From Eutrigla gurnardus (Eukaryota; Chordata; Actinopteri; Perciformes; Triglidae), in contig OY741269.1 in assembly GCA_963514095.1 (NCBI GenBank), positions 23,427,420 through 23,491,419 on the forward strand: a stretch of 64,000 nucleotides of DNA. The letters run 5' to 3'. The notes beneath the pieces were generated by a model. The model was not told the origin of the DNA. It did not search any database and was given only the letters and a program-made list of their open reading frames with translations. The position numbers and the translations under genes are program-made. Positions within the stretch are counted from its first letter, which is position 1. Every line of letters starts with the position of its first letter. Shown piece after piece: positions 12,251 to 25,669 of this stretch.

Positions 12251-12367
12251 CGTTTGTTTACCGGTAGCCGGTTGCTGACCCAGCAGCCCCTGCCGTCTCC
12301 CCCACCACCTGCGTTCAGGCTGCGAGAGGCCAAGGACGACAGGGAAACTCTGACGTCTCCACCTTAA
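12251..12367 (+). other. exon-like open segment, unidentified
   Basis: Directly after the pyrimidine tract and AG at 12249-12250, one frame stays open for 38 codons to a TAA at 12365-12367. The other two frames hit stops within a few codons. The predicted peptide is proline-rich then charged (QQPLPSPPPPAF, then RLREAKDDRETLTSPP). The segment is more GC-rich than its flanks. It could be a terminal coding exon, a non-coding exon or chance. No family was recognised. Confidence 0.2.
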
Positions 12368-13134
12368 TCTGATGGAGGTTTTTCCTTAGACAGCTTTTTT
12401 TTGTTTACTGCTGTTGTGTATTTGTTGCATTGCTTATCTGGCCAACGGAGGGCTGACGGGTCAAACGCAAATAAGCTGCGTCTAAATTGCAGATAGAAAA
12501 ACCTTTTGATCAGCAGAGTAATGAATTTCAAATGGCTTATTTGGAACTTTTCCCTCTCGGGGTAAGCAGGCTTTTTATGCCACAATGTTTTCCTTTTATT
12601 CACACATTTACACTATTACACAGTGGTAAAACACTACATAAAATGTGTAAAAAAAAAAAAGATAAATTATGTCAGTAGCCTATTCCATGGCACAATTTTA
12701 ATTTATTTAACAATTTTATTCATGTCAATTCCTACAAAACTAATGACATCCCCATCAGTCTTAATTGCACTTTTTATTCAGTGCCAAATAGTAAATAAAA
12801 ACATGCTAAAACTAAGATGGTCATATTTTAACCTGCTAAACACTAGTTTATTAACGTTTTCATTGACAGCATGTTTGCATGCTGATGTTGAATTTAGCTC
12901 GAAGCACAACAGTGCCAAAAGTACAGCCTCACAGAGCTGCCATGGCTACAGACCTGGATTTACCAGAGAGGAAATAAATAGAAACTGAAACAGAAAAAAA
13001 TAAATAAAATAAAAAGGCTGTAACGCAATAAAAACAAAAAACAATCATCACACACCTCAGGAAATCTTTTTGTGTGAATGTTTGCAACCAACTACACTAT
13101 ATTGGCTGTTGCTCTTACTTTCCTCCATTGGTCA

Positions 13135-13136
<2 letters not shown>
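12368..13136. other. AT-rich unique sequence
   Basis: Contains a 12-A run near 12649-12660 and an AATAAA at about 12793. That signal could serve as a polyadenylation signal if the preceding exon-like segment is real. Nothing else is identifiable. Confidence 0.55.

Positions 13137-13228
<92 letters not shown>
13137..13228. repeat. long (AC)n microsatellite
   Basis: About 46 pure AC units (92 bp), the second longest dinucleotide array here. Frames through it read only alternating Thr-His or Cys-Val and are not genes. Confidence 0.98.
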
Positions 13229-13233
<5 letters not shown>

Positions 13234-14667
13234 AACATAAACAAACCTACAGGTCTACAGTGATTTCCTCTGGACAGAACAAGTAGAACCCTGTAAGATG
13301 TGATGGTGCATCTTAAGGCCAAGAAGAGTGCAGCTAAAAAAACAACAAAAAAACAACAACCACAGCTCCTGAGAGACTTCTTTAACCTGCCTGAATTATT
13401 AAAGAGCCTCATGCTAAACAAATAAATATTTATATAGGCAAAATTGAAAGATTTAAGAATGAAATGATGTGGTTTGAAAAAGCCTTCTGAGCCCATCAAA
13501 TATTCACACGACTTGATGCAGATTTGGACGTCAGACTTATCCCGAAGTTATAGCTCTTTGATTCCAGGAGCAGACGCACAGATGGCTCGCTGTGATGCAT
13601 GAATTCAGTATGAATATAAGTACTTTGGTGAGTTTTGTATTTTCAGATGCCAAAAAAACCTACCGCAGCGTATTTATTTCTTACGTGTATGTTAAAAAAA
13701 GAAAAACATAAAGTATTCTTTTCCCAATAAAATATGGTTAATGTTTTCAGCCAGTGCAGATTTCCACTCACTCATTCCCATCTTTGACCGCTGCTATCTC
13801 TCCGTTCTGCTCTTGTTCAAGTCAACTGCTGCAAATCAAAACCTTCAGCCGTGTGCGGGAGGAAATTAATCTTTCTAAGTGAATGAACATGTTGACTTGA
13901 CTACAGTCATTAACCCCCCAAATCCCCCCCACCCCCACCCACCCAACACTATATCTCTGTTTAGGCTTTTATAGACTTTTATAGACTTCAACATCCTGCT
14001 GCTGTGTGTGCAAAAAAAAAAAAAAAAAAAAGCGTTTTGGCTGGACAGCCGGATCGGGGGGTAATGAATTCTATTAAATCGTTCCCTCTCTCTTATTAAG
14101 ACCACATTAAAAGAGGCCAAAATCTGGAGCAAAGTACACAAGAACGGAGGAAAAACAAACCACTCAACGGAGAAGCAGAAACAGGCTGCTCTTTTTATTG
14201 GCTGTGAGCTCCCACCCCACTGCAGCAGGTAAACAGAGAGATGAAAAGAAGTGAAGGGGAAATGGGGGGGGGCACATCTCTCTTAGAGAGTTAGAGAGGC
14301 TCATCCGGATGTCCTGGGTGAGAGAAGAGACGAGGAGAGGGAATGAGAGGGCTGGATAGAGTGTGTGGGTCAACATGAAATTAAACTGTGTGTGCATTTC
14401 AATGAGAAGAGGGTTTTTGTTGCTTAAGTATACGCATATATGGGGAGGTGTGTGCGAGGCAGCCTTTAAGTGTGTGTGTGTGTGTATGTGTTTACAGATG
14501 AGGCCCAGGAGGCAGCAGCAGTTGGAACACTGTGCAGACCGGCTGTCGTCAGTTTTTCTCTACAAACGGCGCCAGGAAAGTTAAAGTGATCGGCCCGTCT
14601 CTGTAGAACATCTCCCAAGATGAGATATGAAACACATTAAAAATGTGTCACTTTTAATGTTTCTGGA

Positions 14668-14670
<3 letters not shown>
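13229..14670. other. unique sequence with small low-complexity tracts
   Basis: Holds a C-rich patch near 13914-13945, a 19- to 20-A run at 14012-14031 and a short TG run at 14471-14490. No gene and no recognised interspersed repeat. Confidence 0.55.

Positions 14671-14721
<51 letters not shown>
14671..14721. repeat. (GT)n microsatellite
   Basis: About 25 pure GT units. Confidence 0.97.
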
Positions 14722-14724
<3 letters not shown>

Positions 14725-15791
14725 CACGACACTGTTTTGGCCGGGACCAGCAGGGTTTGCGTGCATTTGTGGTGATTTAGAGGAGTTCACTCACAATTCA
14801 GGAGGTGAGTAAGTGGGTGGGCAAGACCAGAAACCTATCACGCTTGAGCATGTTGACGTTTTTTATTTTTATTTTTATTATTGTTTGACAAGAAAATGCT
14901 GGGCTTCCATGTATTTTGTTTCTTTAGGAGCTGATTCAAACTCAGTGAGATACTTTCCTTCCTCACAACTCTTCCAGTATATAATCAACTTGTTTTTCAC
15001 TCTCTCTCTCTCTCAAAGCACTTCTCGTTTTCTCAAGTATTTTCTGAGTCAGTCGTCGGCCCACACATGACGCCTCTCCGTGTGTTGGTGCTTTCTTTCT
15101 CCTTCTGTTCTCCAACGAAGGGCTGCCCAATGAGGCGCCAGGTGGAGCACCTCACTGCTGTTTCAAAGCCAGAGAAGCTCAAAATTCTGTTCCTGATTTT
15201 CTTTGCTCCTGGTTTCTAATAAAAGTTGGCTCAGATTGAACCACACTACATTGACCCCCGCCCCCCCTCCCCCACACACACACACACACACAAGATTTAG
15301 ATCTGTTTATTAGCTGTAAAATGTATCTTCCTTCTCACTGATGATATTGTGCCTGTGATCTGGGCTTTCTATATTACTTTAAGACATATGGCACACCTCG
15401 CCTCATACTCGCATTCTCTTTGGTTGCAGAGATTGAGTAATCAAGCCTACAAAGCAGCCGTGAAGGGTGAGACAACAAAGACTGTCCCTGTTCTATTCTA
15501 TTATCTCTAACCCCCCCACCCCCCCATGTCTTGTCTAGGTGTATCCCCTAAAACGGTTGTGATATCATCCATCCATCCCTTGCTCCCTGCACTAAATCCA
15601 CAATCTATCTCACGTTCACAGCTTCTCTTTCAATCTCGCCCTTTCTCTTTCTCACACACAATAGGCCTCCTCATCCCGGGTTCTGTTTGATGTCGGACCC
15701 CGAGCAATGAGGGTTGCCCCACCCTCCTCCCACTTCTGTCGCTCTCTTTATTCTACTTAAAAAATTCACCCAATTTATTTATCTATTTCAG
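14722..15791. other. unique sequence
   Basis: Includes a CT run at 15001-15014, a C-rich patch followed by (CA)n at about 15272-15292, and a C-rich tract near 15510-15526. No gene. The stretch closes with TTATCTATTTCAG, a plausible acceptor for the next entry. Confidence 0.55.
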
Positions 15792-16058
15792 TCTCGCCGA
15801 GGTTCACTCATCGCCCGCCCGTCTAAGCTTGTTCACCCCTGTGCACTTTTTCTTGATAAAGGGAGCCTGCTCTGGTCCATCACCACCTCCCACTCAGCCA
15901 CAGCCCGGGCCCGTGTGATTGACATGGACCGCTCTGACTTTCCCATACGGCCCTCGACCCCCTCCTCCTCTCTGGTGCCGCCTGCATCCACGGTGCCTCC
16001 TTCTCTTCCCACAATATACACTGTCCCGATTTTAACCCGGCTTCTGTCCGTTCTTTAG
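15792..16058 (+). other. exon-like open segment, unidentified
   Basis: An AG at 15790-15791 follows a T-rich tract, and one frame then stays open for 88 codons to TAG at 16056-16058. Composition shifts to C/G-rich in this interval and returns to AT-rich afterwards. The predicted peptide has an Arg/Ser start (SRRGSLIARPSKL), a central RARVIDMDRSDF and a Ser/Pro-rich tail. I recognise no domain. Alternatives are a GC-rich regulatory patch or chance. Confidence 0.2.
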
Positions 16059-16649
16059 CGGGTGCAGCTGCAGTTATGGGACAGGCTCTTTAAGCCGCTC
16101 ATCAATCATTTCTGTTTTCCTATCAACTTGAGATAATAAAGTCTTGTGTGCGTGGATACAGATATTTCAGATGTGATCCACTCAAGCAAGCGACAACAAA
16201 GGCTGTCACATATTATACATTACAATGAAGCTTGATTGACGATCCTATGATGAAGAGTAAAAGGGTCTCAGAATATATATATTTTTTCAATTTAAGCACC
16301 CAGCACAGGAATACCACATATTTTATTATAGTGAAAAAGGAGCAGGCTGGTTATATTCTATAATTTTGTTATTGACAAAATCCAATCAATGTTATGCGCC
16401 TTTGCGACACATTTGTTCTTCCTTAATATGTCAAACTTTTTAAAAGGATCACAGATCCTGTATATGCTTTCCTTTAAAAAGAATAATAAAAAACAACTTA
16501 CTAAATAACTTTCTAAAATGTCAGGGCACTGTCATTTGTTTTTAAACAAAAAATACATTTATAAATAGGGCATTTTTTGTTCTGTCACAACTGAGGATGG
16601 AAGCATCCACCATACATCTGTACCTCTAAGTGTATTGACTTGCGGCTGC

Positions 16650-16650
<1 letters not shown>
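16059..16650. other. AT-rich unique sequence
   Basis: No gene or known repeat. Several A/T homopolymer runs occur. Confidence 0.6.

Positions 16651-16712
<62 letters not shown>
16651..16712. repeat. (AC)n microsatellite
   Basis: About 31 pure AC units. Its complement occurs 191 bp downstream as the long TG array. Confidence 0.97.
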
Positions 16713-16714
<2 letters not shown>

Positions 16715-16902
16715 AAATAACGTCCCCTCTCTTGGCCCTGTGGGCTTCACCGTGACTGATGTGTTTACGGTGGGGAGTTGAGCCCAATGCACTACAGCAC
16801 ACAGATATTAATTCCACTGATGGCTTTATCTACTTTGGGACTCCAGATGTGTACCTTGTGTGTGTGACTGGATGCACATGTCTTGCATGTGTCTCAGGCT
16901 GG

Positions 16903-17882
<980 letters not shown>

Positions 17883-17949
<67 letters not shown>
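17883..17949. repeat. (AC)n microsatellite
   Basis: About 33 pure AC units. Confidence 0.97.
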
Positions 17950-17952
<3 letters not shown>

Positions 17953-19059
17953 CCACCACAGAGCTGCCACCACTCCCAACAAAGATATCCGGTGACACTG
18001 GGGAGCTGTGATTTGTTCATTTTGGGAGAGTCCGTTTGGACGAGACAGCTGTTCTCCTCCTATCCATTTTTTTATAAAAAAGAAAGTTGGAAAGGTCACA
18101 GATTCCTCTCTGCAGTGGTTGTCATCTCCAAGCCGTGATCATTATTCAGCGCCTTCACGTCCCGCGGATGACTCTCGTAACACACGCACGGCCTCACGAA
18201 CTTACTTTGCTCTGATGGGAAGGTGTACTCTCACAGGTTGAGTCAAACCTCAGTGGACAGAAGCATTTGTTTGGCTGTCCTACTACTTTAGCAGATGTCT
18301 GTTTTTACTGTTGTATCAACAGCATGTAAATGACCAAGTTTCTGTCAGGGGATTGTTGTTTTGCTCTGGAAAGTGATTTACTAAAACTAAACTAATGGCT
18401 TTATTGATTGTTAATTTATATTTTATTAAAGCGTCATAGATGTGCAGAAATCCATTAACAATATGTCCTCCCTCAGTATAGCTTCGTCTGTTATTGTAAG
18501 TGCCTTTATTCATCAAACAGATTGACCCCAACAATGGACAGTCAAACCACTTGCAGATCTACATCTGGGTCAAAAAAAGTTCAAATTTGTTGTATTTCTT
18601 TATCACTTTCCTCCGCTATTTCTTCAAAATGTTCATGTAAAATCAATGTAGGGAGAAGGAAATATAACAATTAATTGTCTATATAGATTTATGCCGATTA
18701 GCATTGCGGTTCATGGGTGCACAGGCAAAATGTATTTGCCTGGAACCTTGTTTGTACTCATTAATATGTTAAAATGGATGCTGTGAATTATATTTAAAAA
18801 AAAACTTAAATACTGTTACTACACATTGTTTAAGGAACTTTTGTAAAGAAATAACAAAGGAGGTGCAGTAAAGGAAACTGTATGAAGTGAGGAGCAATTT
18901 TTTTTTATTATCATAATATATAACAATTCAAAACAAAATACACCGTTTTTTTTATACTTTTGGATATGTAAGACTAATACAATTTTAAAAACAATGTAGT
19001 TTTGATTTACAGATCATGAGGCAGATCAATTCTGCCACTGCCTCTATAATACTAAAATA
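17950..19059. other. unique, increasingly AT-rich sequence
   Basis: No gene. AT content rises steadily toward the degenerate tandem array that begins near 19060. Confidence 0.6.
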
Positions 19060-19944
19060 CTAAATTATTAATTGTATGGCATCTATACTATGACATATTT
19101 TAGGCCATTTTTCCATTTTAATAGCATAATATACTAAGCTTTTTATGCTTTTTATTCCACATTACTATACACTACTATGGCATTTGGTCAGCATTTGTAT
19201 TACATCCTATATTATTTTTGAGTGACATATTCGAGAATATTTTTCACTACACTTTTTTATGACATTGACTATGTTATTATGATACACTATAACTATGTAG
19301 GTGACAATTTTATGAAACTTTTTCATACTATGGCTTTTTTTGTGGCAGACTATTACTTTTTCATGAGATATTATGACATTTTTATGCAATGCTATATTAT
19401 TTTTTTACTATGCCACCAATATTGAGTTTGTTGACATACAGTATCATTATTTTTAAGGCATAATATACAATGGCATTTTTATATGACAAACTATACTTTG
19501 TTTTTATGTCTTGCTATATTATCACATTCTTTACAACAATTTTTATAATGTGTTAATTTTTATGGCTATAATATACCATGATTTTTAAAAAAGTTTTTAT
19601 AACATACAATTTAACAAAAACGATACACATTTAATTGAAAAATACACCGTTCAATTACATTTTTTATTGCATACTATAGTATAGCATTAGCACTACGATG
19701 ACTCTTTTATGCCAAACAATACTAGGAAATGTTTATTACTTGATGACATTTTTATATGATTTATGATAGTTTTCCATGCCATACTTTTTATGTATTTTTT
19801 TATGACATATCATTCCTATTTTAATTGTTTTGCATGCCAGGCAAGGCTACTTTACTTTTAATTATGTGAACATACTGTTTTTTATTGGTATACAAAACTA
19901 TGACCTTTTCATGATATGATATATATATATAGCATATATATATA

Positions 19945-19994
<50 letters not shown>

Positions 19995-20400
19995 TCTAAG
20001 AATATATATATATATATATATTTTGTGGCACTTTAATGACATACTTTTTTGCTCTTAGCATTTTCATTCATATTATACAGTGGTAATTCGAATGACATGA
20101 CCTGATTGTTTATGGCCTACTAAACTATGATTTTGCTCACCAACTATCCTATGACATTCCCACTTTTTACAACATTTTATGAAAAGATGTTTGGGGTAAT
20201 TTTTATATTATTATTATACTATACGATGATATTCCTATGGCGTTCTCATGGTGTATTCTGGGATTTTTATGACATACTATATTATGATTTATTGTTGTAC
20301 ATACGGTATGATTATTTGTCTTATTATTTTTATTATTATAGTATATAATACAATAACATATATATGGCATACTATATAATGATATGTTTTATGAGTCTAC
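19060..20400. repeat. degenerate AT-rich tandem array
   Basis: About 1.3 kb in which variants of tactatgacatttttatg recur again and again, for example near 19080, 19170, 19250, 19370, 19480, 19740, 19800, 20040 and 20270. Spacing is irregular, about 20-50 bp, with many substitutions and truncations. This is an old, decayed minisatellite-like array. Open frames within it are Tyr/Phe/Ile-rich artefacts. Confidence 0.75.
19917..20021. repeat. (AT)n expansion with AGC interruptions
   Basis: Blocks of ATATAT separated by AGC, then a pure run, then TATGTTCTAAGA and a further AT block. It sits inside the degenerate tandem array and is probably a secondary expansion of its AT core. Confidence 0.9.
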
Positions 20401-20478
20401 TATACCAGTTCAAATCACTAAGGAGGCAAGGTTAGGGTTACGCCTGTCCCTTGTGAGGAAACTCACAGTCTGGGCTGG

Positions 20479-20525
20479 CAGACGGACAGACAGACAGAGC
20501 GAGAGAGACAGACAGACAAACAGAT
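20479..20525. repeat. (GACA)n-like microsatellite
   Basis: Imperfect CAGA/GACA tetranucleotides with a central GAGAGAGA patch. Confidence 0.85.
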
Positions 20526-23336
20526 GACAGCATGTGTTTGTTTCCCAGTCTTCAGCAAGACACATCCCTGCCAAGTTGGAACAAACGATATTGAAACCAA
20601 AAATGAACCGTCTGTAAACAACAGTGATGGATGGAGTCTGAGAGGATGGATGGAATGTGTTGTCTTTTTGGACTTGGGAGTGGTACAGGAAATAATAAAT
20701 ATACTTTAAAACTATAATACAAAAAATCATATACAGATAATCATGATATATTCAGATTTAAAAGCCACACTAAGCCCTTGGCACTACTGTAATTTAGAAT
20801 GAAGTATTCATTGACAGACTTTAATTAGTAATCGCGCTACTTGTTATTTATATAAGAAGAAAATGGCAGTTTTTACAAAGACGTTGAGTGGATTTAAGGC
20901 CAGTTTAATTTTGTGTTTGTATCGTTGGCTCCAAACAGCATGAGCACGTATTTCAGCCGGAAATTTAGTTGAGCAACCTGTCAATCTGTGATGCTTTATA
21001 CAACATATTAAGTGAGTACAGCTTTCTGTTTGTAAATGTGCTATTCAAATGGGTTTCTATCAGGAAGCAGGAGAAACTCATCTTTCTCCTGCCCGACTTT
21101 GTGATTTAAGCTGATAGCTTTACACAGGACTCTTGGCAGCTCTTTAACCCGATTGAATAAGAGAGGCTGATCTCACATTTCAGTAATGTCAGAAAAAGTG
21201 ATATTGTTGAACAGCTTAAGTCCCGTTTTAGTACTCTTGCTTCACTTGGAAGTGCCCAGTCTTTTTGAGCTACTTCAGGCACTCCAACTCATCATCTATG
21301 ACTGGTGGAGTTATCTTTGCTGAAAAATACAAAATTATTTTTTTCTCTACAGTTTAAATCTACTTTGTGTATGTGTCTCACAAGATGTTTAATATTAAAC
21401 TTCTTAAAGTTGGAAAAAAAAAGGTATGAATTTTATATGGCAGACCATGAAAATCCAGATACCCTTACAGATTTAATTTTGAAGATATTAAAGGAGAAAA
21501 CCCTTGGCAGTATTTTTTCTTTTCTCCCGAATAAAATTGTTGAGCACTGAAACACAAGATTCTTTCATTTAAAGCCGACTGACCTCAGCCATGATGGTGT
21601 ATGCTTCCGCTTTGCTAAATGTAGACCAAAATCTGTTTCATAGCTTGGAACTAAGGCAGTATGGCTCACATTGCTCTCATTTATTAAGGTCATATTGAAA
21701 ACAATCCAAAAAGAAAGGCAAGTCCTTGAGCAGTCCTATCCAAGAAATTTCTCAGCCCGCGTTTTCCTCTGAATTGTACACAGTTTTTCATGAATACCTG
21801 GATAAATGTGTCTTTGTTGGTGAGGTTGCTACTGGGGGCTAAAGTCATAACAAATTAAACATTTTACTTGAAAAAAAAAAACTTTAAAACATTATTCCAA
21901 ATTTCCTCACTTTATATTTAATGTTAGTCAAAATGAAAATTGACATTGAGTTAAACAGCATTTCTGACAATTGACCCCTCAAACATAGATTGGCCAGTCT
22001 AAGCGCCACTCTGCAAGCAGGGCACAACATCTGTGCTCCATAAACTCATGCAATCGTTTCAGATTTTCTTCATTTTCAGGCTAATTTACTGGATTTTGAA
22101 CTGGTCACGGTCAATCACTGTGCCAGGGACATGTGTAATAGCTGTACTTCTTATCCAGAGAGGTTGGAAGGAGGTAAACATTTGTTAATAAACTTTACAT
22201 TTCTTCCTTTAAAAACCTGCTAACATTAATTAATGTGAGCACAATGCCACGCAAGTACCTGGAGGTATACTTGGATACACATGCTCCTTTTGCTTTTTAA
22301 TGATTATAGTGAACAAAGAATTACCCGGCTTTACAGGAACAGTGTTATTTAATACATTTTCTTCTGTCTCCATCGTCAGGTGACGTTAACTTGTACAACG
22401 TGATCCAGGCTTCTATCTGTATCTTTTTCACTGTTGAATCAGTTTGGACATGTTAGACATATGCTTCAAACAGAAAATCTTTTTCCTTTTTCCAAAAATG
22501 TGATCATATTTATTGAGGGAGTACAGTTAGTGATTGTTGGCTGACAGCTTGAAGGAGATGCAGCAGGACGCGGGGATTAGAAAAGAGTAAATTAAAACTT
22601 TTCAGGAATTTTTTTTGTGTTTGTAATGTAACCAATAACACACCATACAATTTTTGTTTTTATTTTACATATGAATATTGCCTGCAGACATCCTGCACTA
22701 AAGGAATATTGTGTGTGTGGTCAGACTGCTGCTTCCTACCAGACCACATCATTGTACAGTGCCAATCTGCCTGTTTGAGTTATGTGGGCTCTGCCTCCTC
22801 TTTTACTCAATTTGTAGAATATCATGCAGAGTTACGGAACATTAGTTTTTTTTTTACTGTCAGAATGATTTTGATATTAAAAGTCTCACAGATTATGTTT
22901 GAAGATTTCATTGGTAGAACTGTGTATTAACATTACCCCCCCCCCTCTGTCTTTTTTTTATTCAGATCCCAGTTAAATTGATTTTCCTACACTCTGTCTC
23001 TCTTCCCTTCACCTACACCACATTAAACAATCTTAATCTCCCTAAAGTCTTACCATATGCCCTTGTTTACTTTCCAAATCCATCTTTCCTCTTGATATGG
23101 TTGGCATAAACGGAATCCAGGACTTTATTTGCTCAATTTAGCAATCTGCATGTGACATTTTAGAAATGCACACAGGCACTTTGTTGGCGTATAGTATAGC
23201 AGAGCTAGTGTAATGTGGAAAAAGACAATAATACATGCCTTTTGTTGGACAGTTTATAGCTATGGCTCTCTATATTGTGAGGTTTGGCTTTGGTAGTGCC
23301 ATGCAGTATCCCTTGATTTACACCGGTACCACAGAA

Positions 23337-23338
<2 letters not shown>
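20526..23338. other. unique AT-leaning sequence
   Basis: No gene, no recognised transposon. Homopolymer A and T runs of 8-10 bases are scattered through it, and a C10-C11 tract lies near 22936-22947. Open frames (for example 21305-21550) show no domain. Confidence 0.55.

Positions 23339-23379
<41 letters not shown>
23339..23379. repeat. (TG)n microsatellite
   Basis: About 20 TG units. Confidence 0.97.
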
Positions 23380-23381
<2 letters not shown>

Positions 23382-24835
23382 CTGCAGGCAAAGCAGATAG
23401 AACCTGCAGCTAAAATAATTGGAGCCATTCATTAAGCCGGAACCAAAGCCAGATTGTGTCAGCTCCCTTGATCTGAATTTAATCAGGAGGAGAAAAAAAA
23501 ACACCCACCCTCCCGCTTGCTCCACCGTCCAGCCGAGATCCAGGGACTTGCAGTGAACCCTGCATCCACAGCCTCGCCTTAATTAGTCCATTGTTTCTGC
23601 GCGGCCCAGCATGCAACTCTCTCTTGAGAGAGCTTCATGGGAGTTTGTTCAAACTGTCACCTGGGGCAAACTCCGACTCCCCACTCCTCCTCCTCCTCCG
23701 CCGTTCTACAGAGACATATTTCCATTTCTCCCTCTTTCTCTTTGCTGACAGATATACATTCAGACAGACAGATGTATGTTGGTATCAAGGGTTTCAATCT
23801 CAATTTTCGGCATCTAGCAGAACCAAAGGGAGTAGAAAGAGAAGGTGATCAATTCGTTTTTTTTTTTTTATTTAATTTTTTTTATTGTTTCAGGCTGTGT
23901 TCACACACTGCAGTTCTTCATGCTTCACTCCAAATGAATGCTTGCTATTAATTCAAAATTCCTATTTACTTAATGATGCAACCGTGTCAATGTAAAATCA
24001 GAGAAATGCTAAAAAGGACACGTGCACAGAGCAGTAATTACCAGCTTTGGTTATCGTACATGGATTCACATCTTGACTCCATTGAGGCTGCCAAATCTGA
24101 TTTGTAATCTGCAAAATCTTTGCATCACTTATCCGGGCAGTTCATGATCACATGTGAATGAACAATTGGAAAATTTGGAGCTTCGATAGCCTGAAATGAG
24201 GAGCATCACTCATCCAGGCCTTTTCCAAAATTAGGAGGAAGGCCCCCAAAAGACCCCTTCACACTGTCTACTGCTCTCCAGCTGTCGAGTGAGAGGCAAC
24301 CTCTCGACTTTCTCGGGAAAAAGAAAAACCCGCTGAATGTCCTCAGTGTGCGTCACAGGCATCGCCGGACAAAGGGAGCTCAAGAGAGGAGCACTAGAGA
24401 TTCAACTGTCGAGGCAGAAAGGGTGCTTTTGTCTCAATAAATCAGTAATTACACTTGAGACTAAAGGATTTCCGCTGCTGTTTTATCTCAGTAAAGTGAT
24501 ACCATTTTCTTGCATAGACGCTCAGATTTACTGTAGAACGATGCAATTATTGATGGCATTTGAGATTAGGCATGCTTAATTACACTCATGAGTGCCTTAA
24601 TGACGTGTCCTGCATCACTCTGTTGACTGTGCCATTTAAAGCAGACGGCGGTTCACAGATCAAGGATAAAGATTACCACTTTGAATGTGTCAAATATTGG
24701 TCAGGACTCCGGCTGCAGGATTGCATTACATTACAGACCTGGGTTTGATCAGGCTGGGAAACTTTGATCTCCAAAAAGGCTCCCATCTGATCCATGCCAA
24801 TAGGGGGAGCTGCAGCATTTCTAATTGTATTTCAG
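23380..24835. other. unique sequence with a candidate conserved block
   Basis: No gene. The interval 24420-24710 is complex, homopolymer-free and dense in homeodomain-type cores (TAATTA, ATTAGG, CTTAATTACAC). This is the texture I associate with vertebrate conserved non-coding elements. A T-rich patch lies near 23860-23888. Confidence 0.45.
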
Positions 24836-24836
24836 G

Positions 24837-24915
<79 letters not shown>
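24836..24915. repeat. long (GA)n microsatellite
   Basis: About 80 bp of GA units with one early AA interruption. The pure purine/pyrimidine strand asymmetry makes it triplex-capable. Frames read Arg-Glu repeats only. Confidence 0.97.
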
Positions 24916-24918
<3 letters not shown>

Positions 24919-25582
24919 GGTTGACCCCTTCAGCAAGTTTCTGTTGTATTCAAATGTTGCCTTTCATTCAAAATGACTTGTAACTAAAAATGCAAAACAT
25001 GATTACATTTCAAGCTGGTCTCCCTCCCCTTCAAAATGAAGTCCTCACCATATTAGAATATGTCTGAGTGAATGGATGATGGCGCTCAACCTCTGTGTTT
25101 TACAGTGCATTTATTTATTTGAAAACCACTCAGAGGAATTAATATTTTGTATGGGGAAGCCATATAGGATCTGAAAACTTCCCACATCATTCAACTTAAG
25201 GCATTTTAATATGTGTGTGCTGACAGGCACTATGGGCTGAAACTGGACTGCATAAAATTAAGTTTGATTAAATGAAATGGAATGTAGCTTATTCATTTAT
25301 TACATCTTGATAATATTAATGGCGATGGACAGTTAAATTCTTAATCTCCCATCTATTACATTACTAATGGGACACATGGATCATCAAATCAATTAGTGAT
25401 GATAACGATAACATTGCAAAATGATGGCTTTTGATCAATTACAGGAGGGGGGGACTGGCCAGATTAATGTAATGAAATTAATGGTCAGAGGAACTGGATG
25501 TGATGGCTGCTTCCAACCACTCGGATCCAGCAGGTTTTATGCTGGAAATAAAGAACACGTGCTTGTGATCAACCATGTGATC
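24916..25582. other. unique sequence, candidate conserved block
   Basis: No gene. 25215-25450 is rich in ATTA-type cores (GATTAAATGAAATGGAATG, CTTATTCATTTATTAC, AATTAGTGATGATAACG) without simple repeats, suggesting an enhancer-like element. Unproven. Confidence 0.45.
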
Positions 25583-25613
25583 TGTCGAAGTGTCCTTGAG
25601 GGAAACACCCCAG
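25583..25613 (+). mobile_element. short SINE remnant
   Basis: GTCGAAGTGTCCTTGAGGGA followed by AACACCCC matches the body of the common percomorph tRNA-derived SINE (GTCGAAGTGTCCTTGAGCAA-type block). The ends of the element are not visible, so this is a fragment. Confidence 0.45.
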
Positions 25614-25669
25614 TATACTCACTGTATAACGTATATACAGTTAGGATCTAAATAATAACAAATAGCATA

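Noticed and set aside
13074..13286. Open frames reading Thr-His, Cys-Val, or Ile-Tyr repeats (also at 5.3, 5.9, 9.7, 14.6, 16.9, 17.9, 23.3, 27.8 and 62.2 kb, and Ile-Tyr at 0.9 and 55.3 kb)
   Set aside because: They are translations of CA/TG or TA microsatellites, open on several frames and both strands at once. No real protein is encoded.
24045..24060. CTTTGGTTATC resembling the miR-9 mature sequence
   Set aside because: Only a partial match to the family and no complementary arm within hairpin distance.
24685..24976. Arg-Glu repeat frames resembling an RE-rich domain
   Set aside because: Direct product of the GA microsatellite at 24836-24915.
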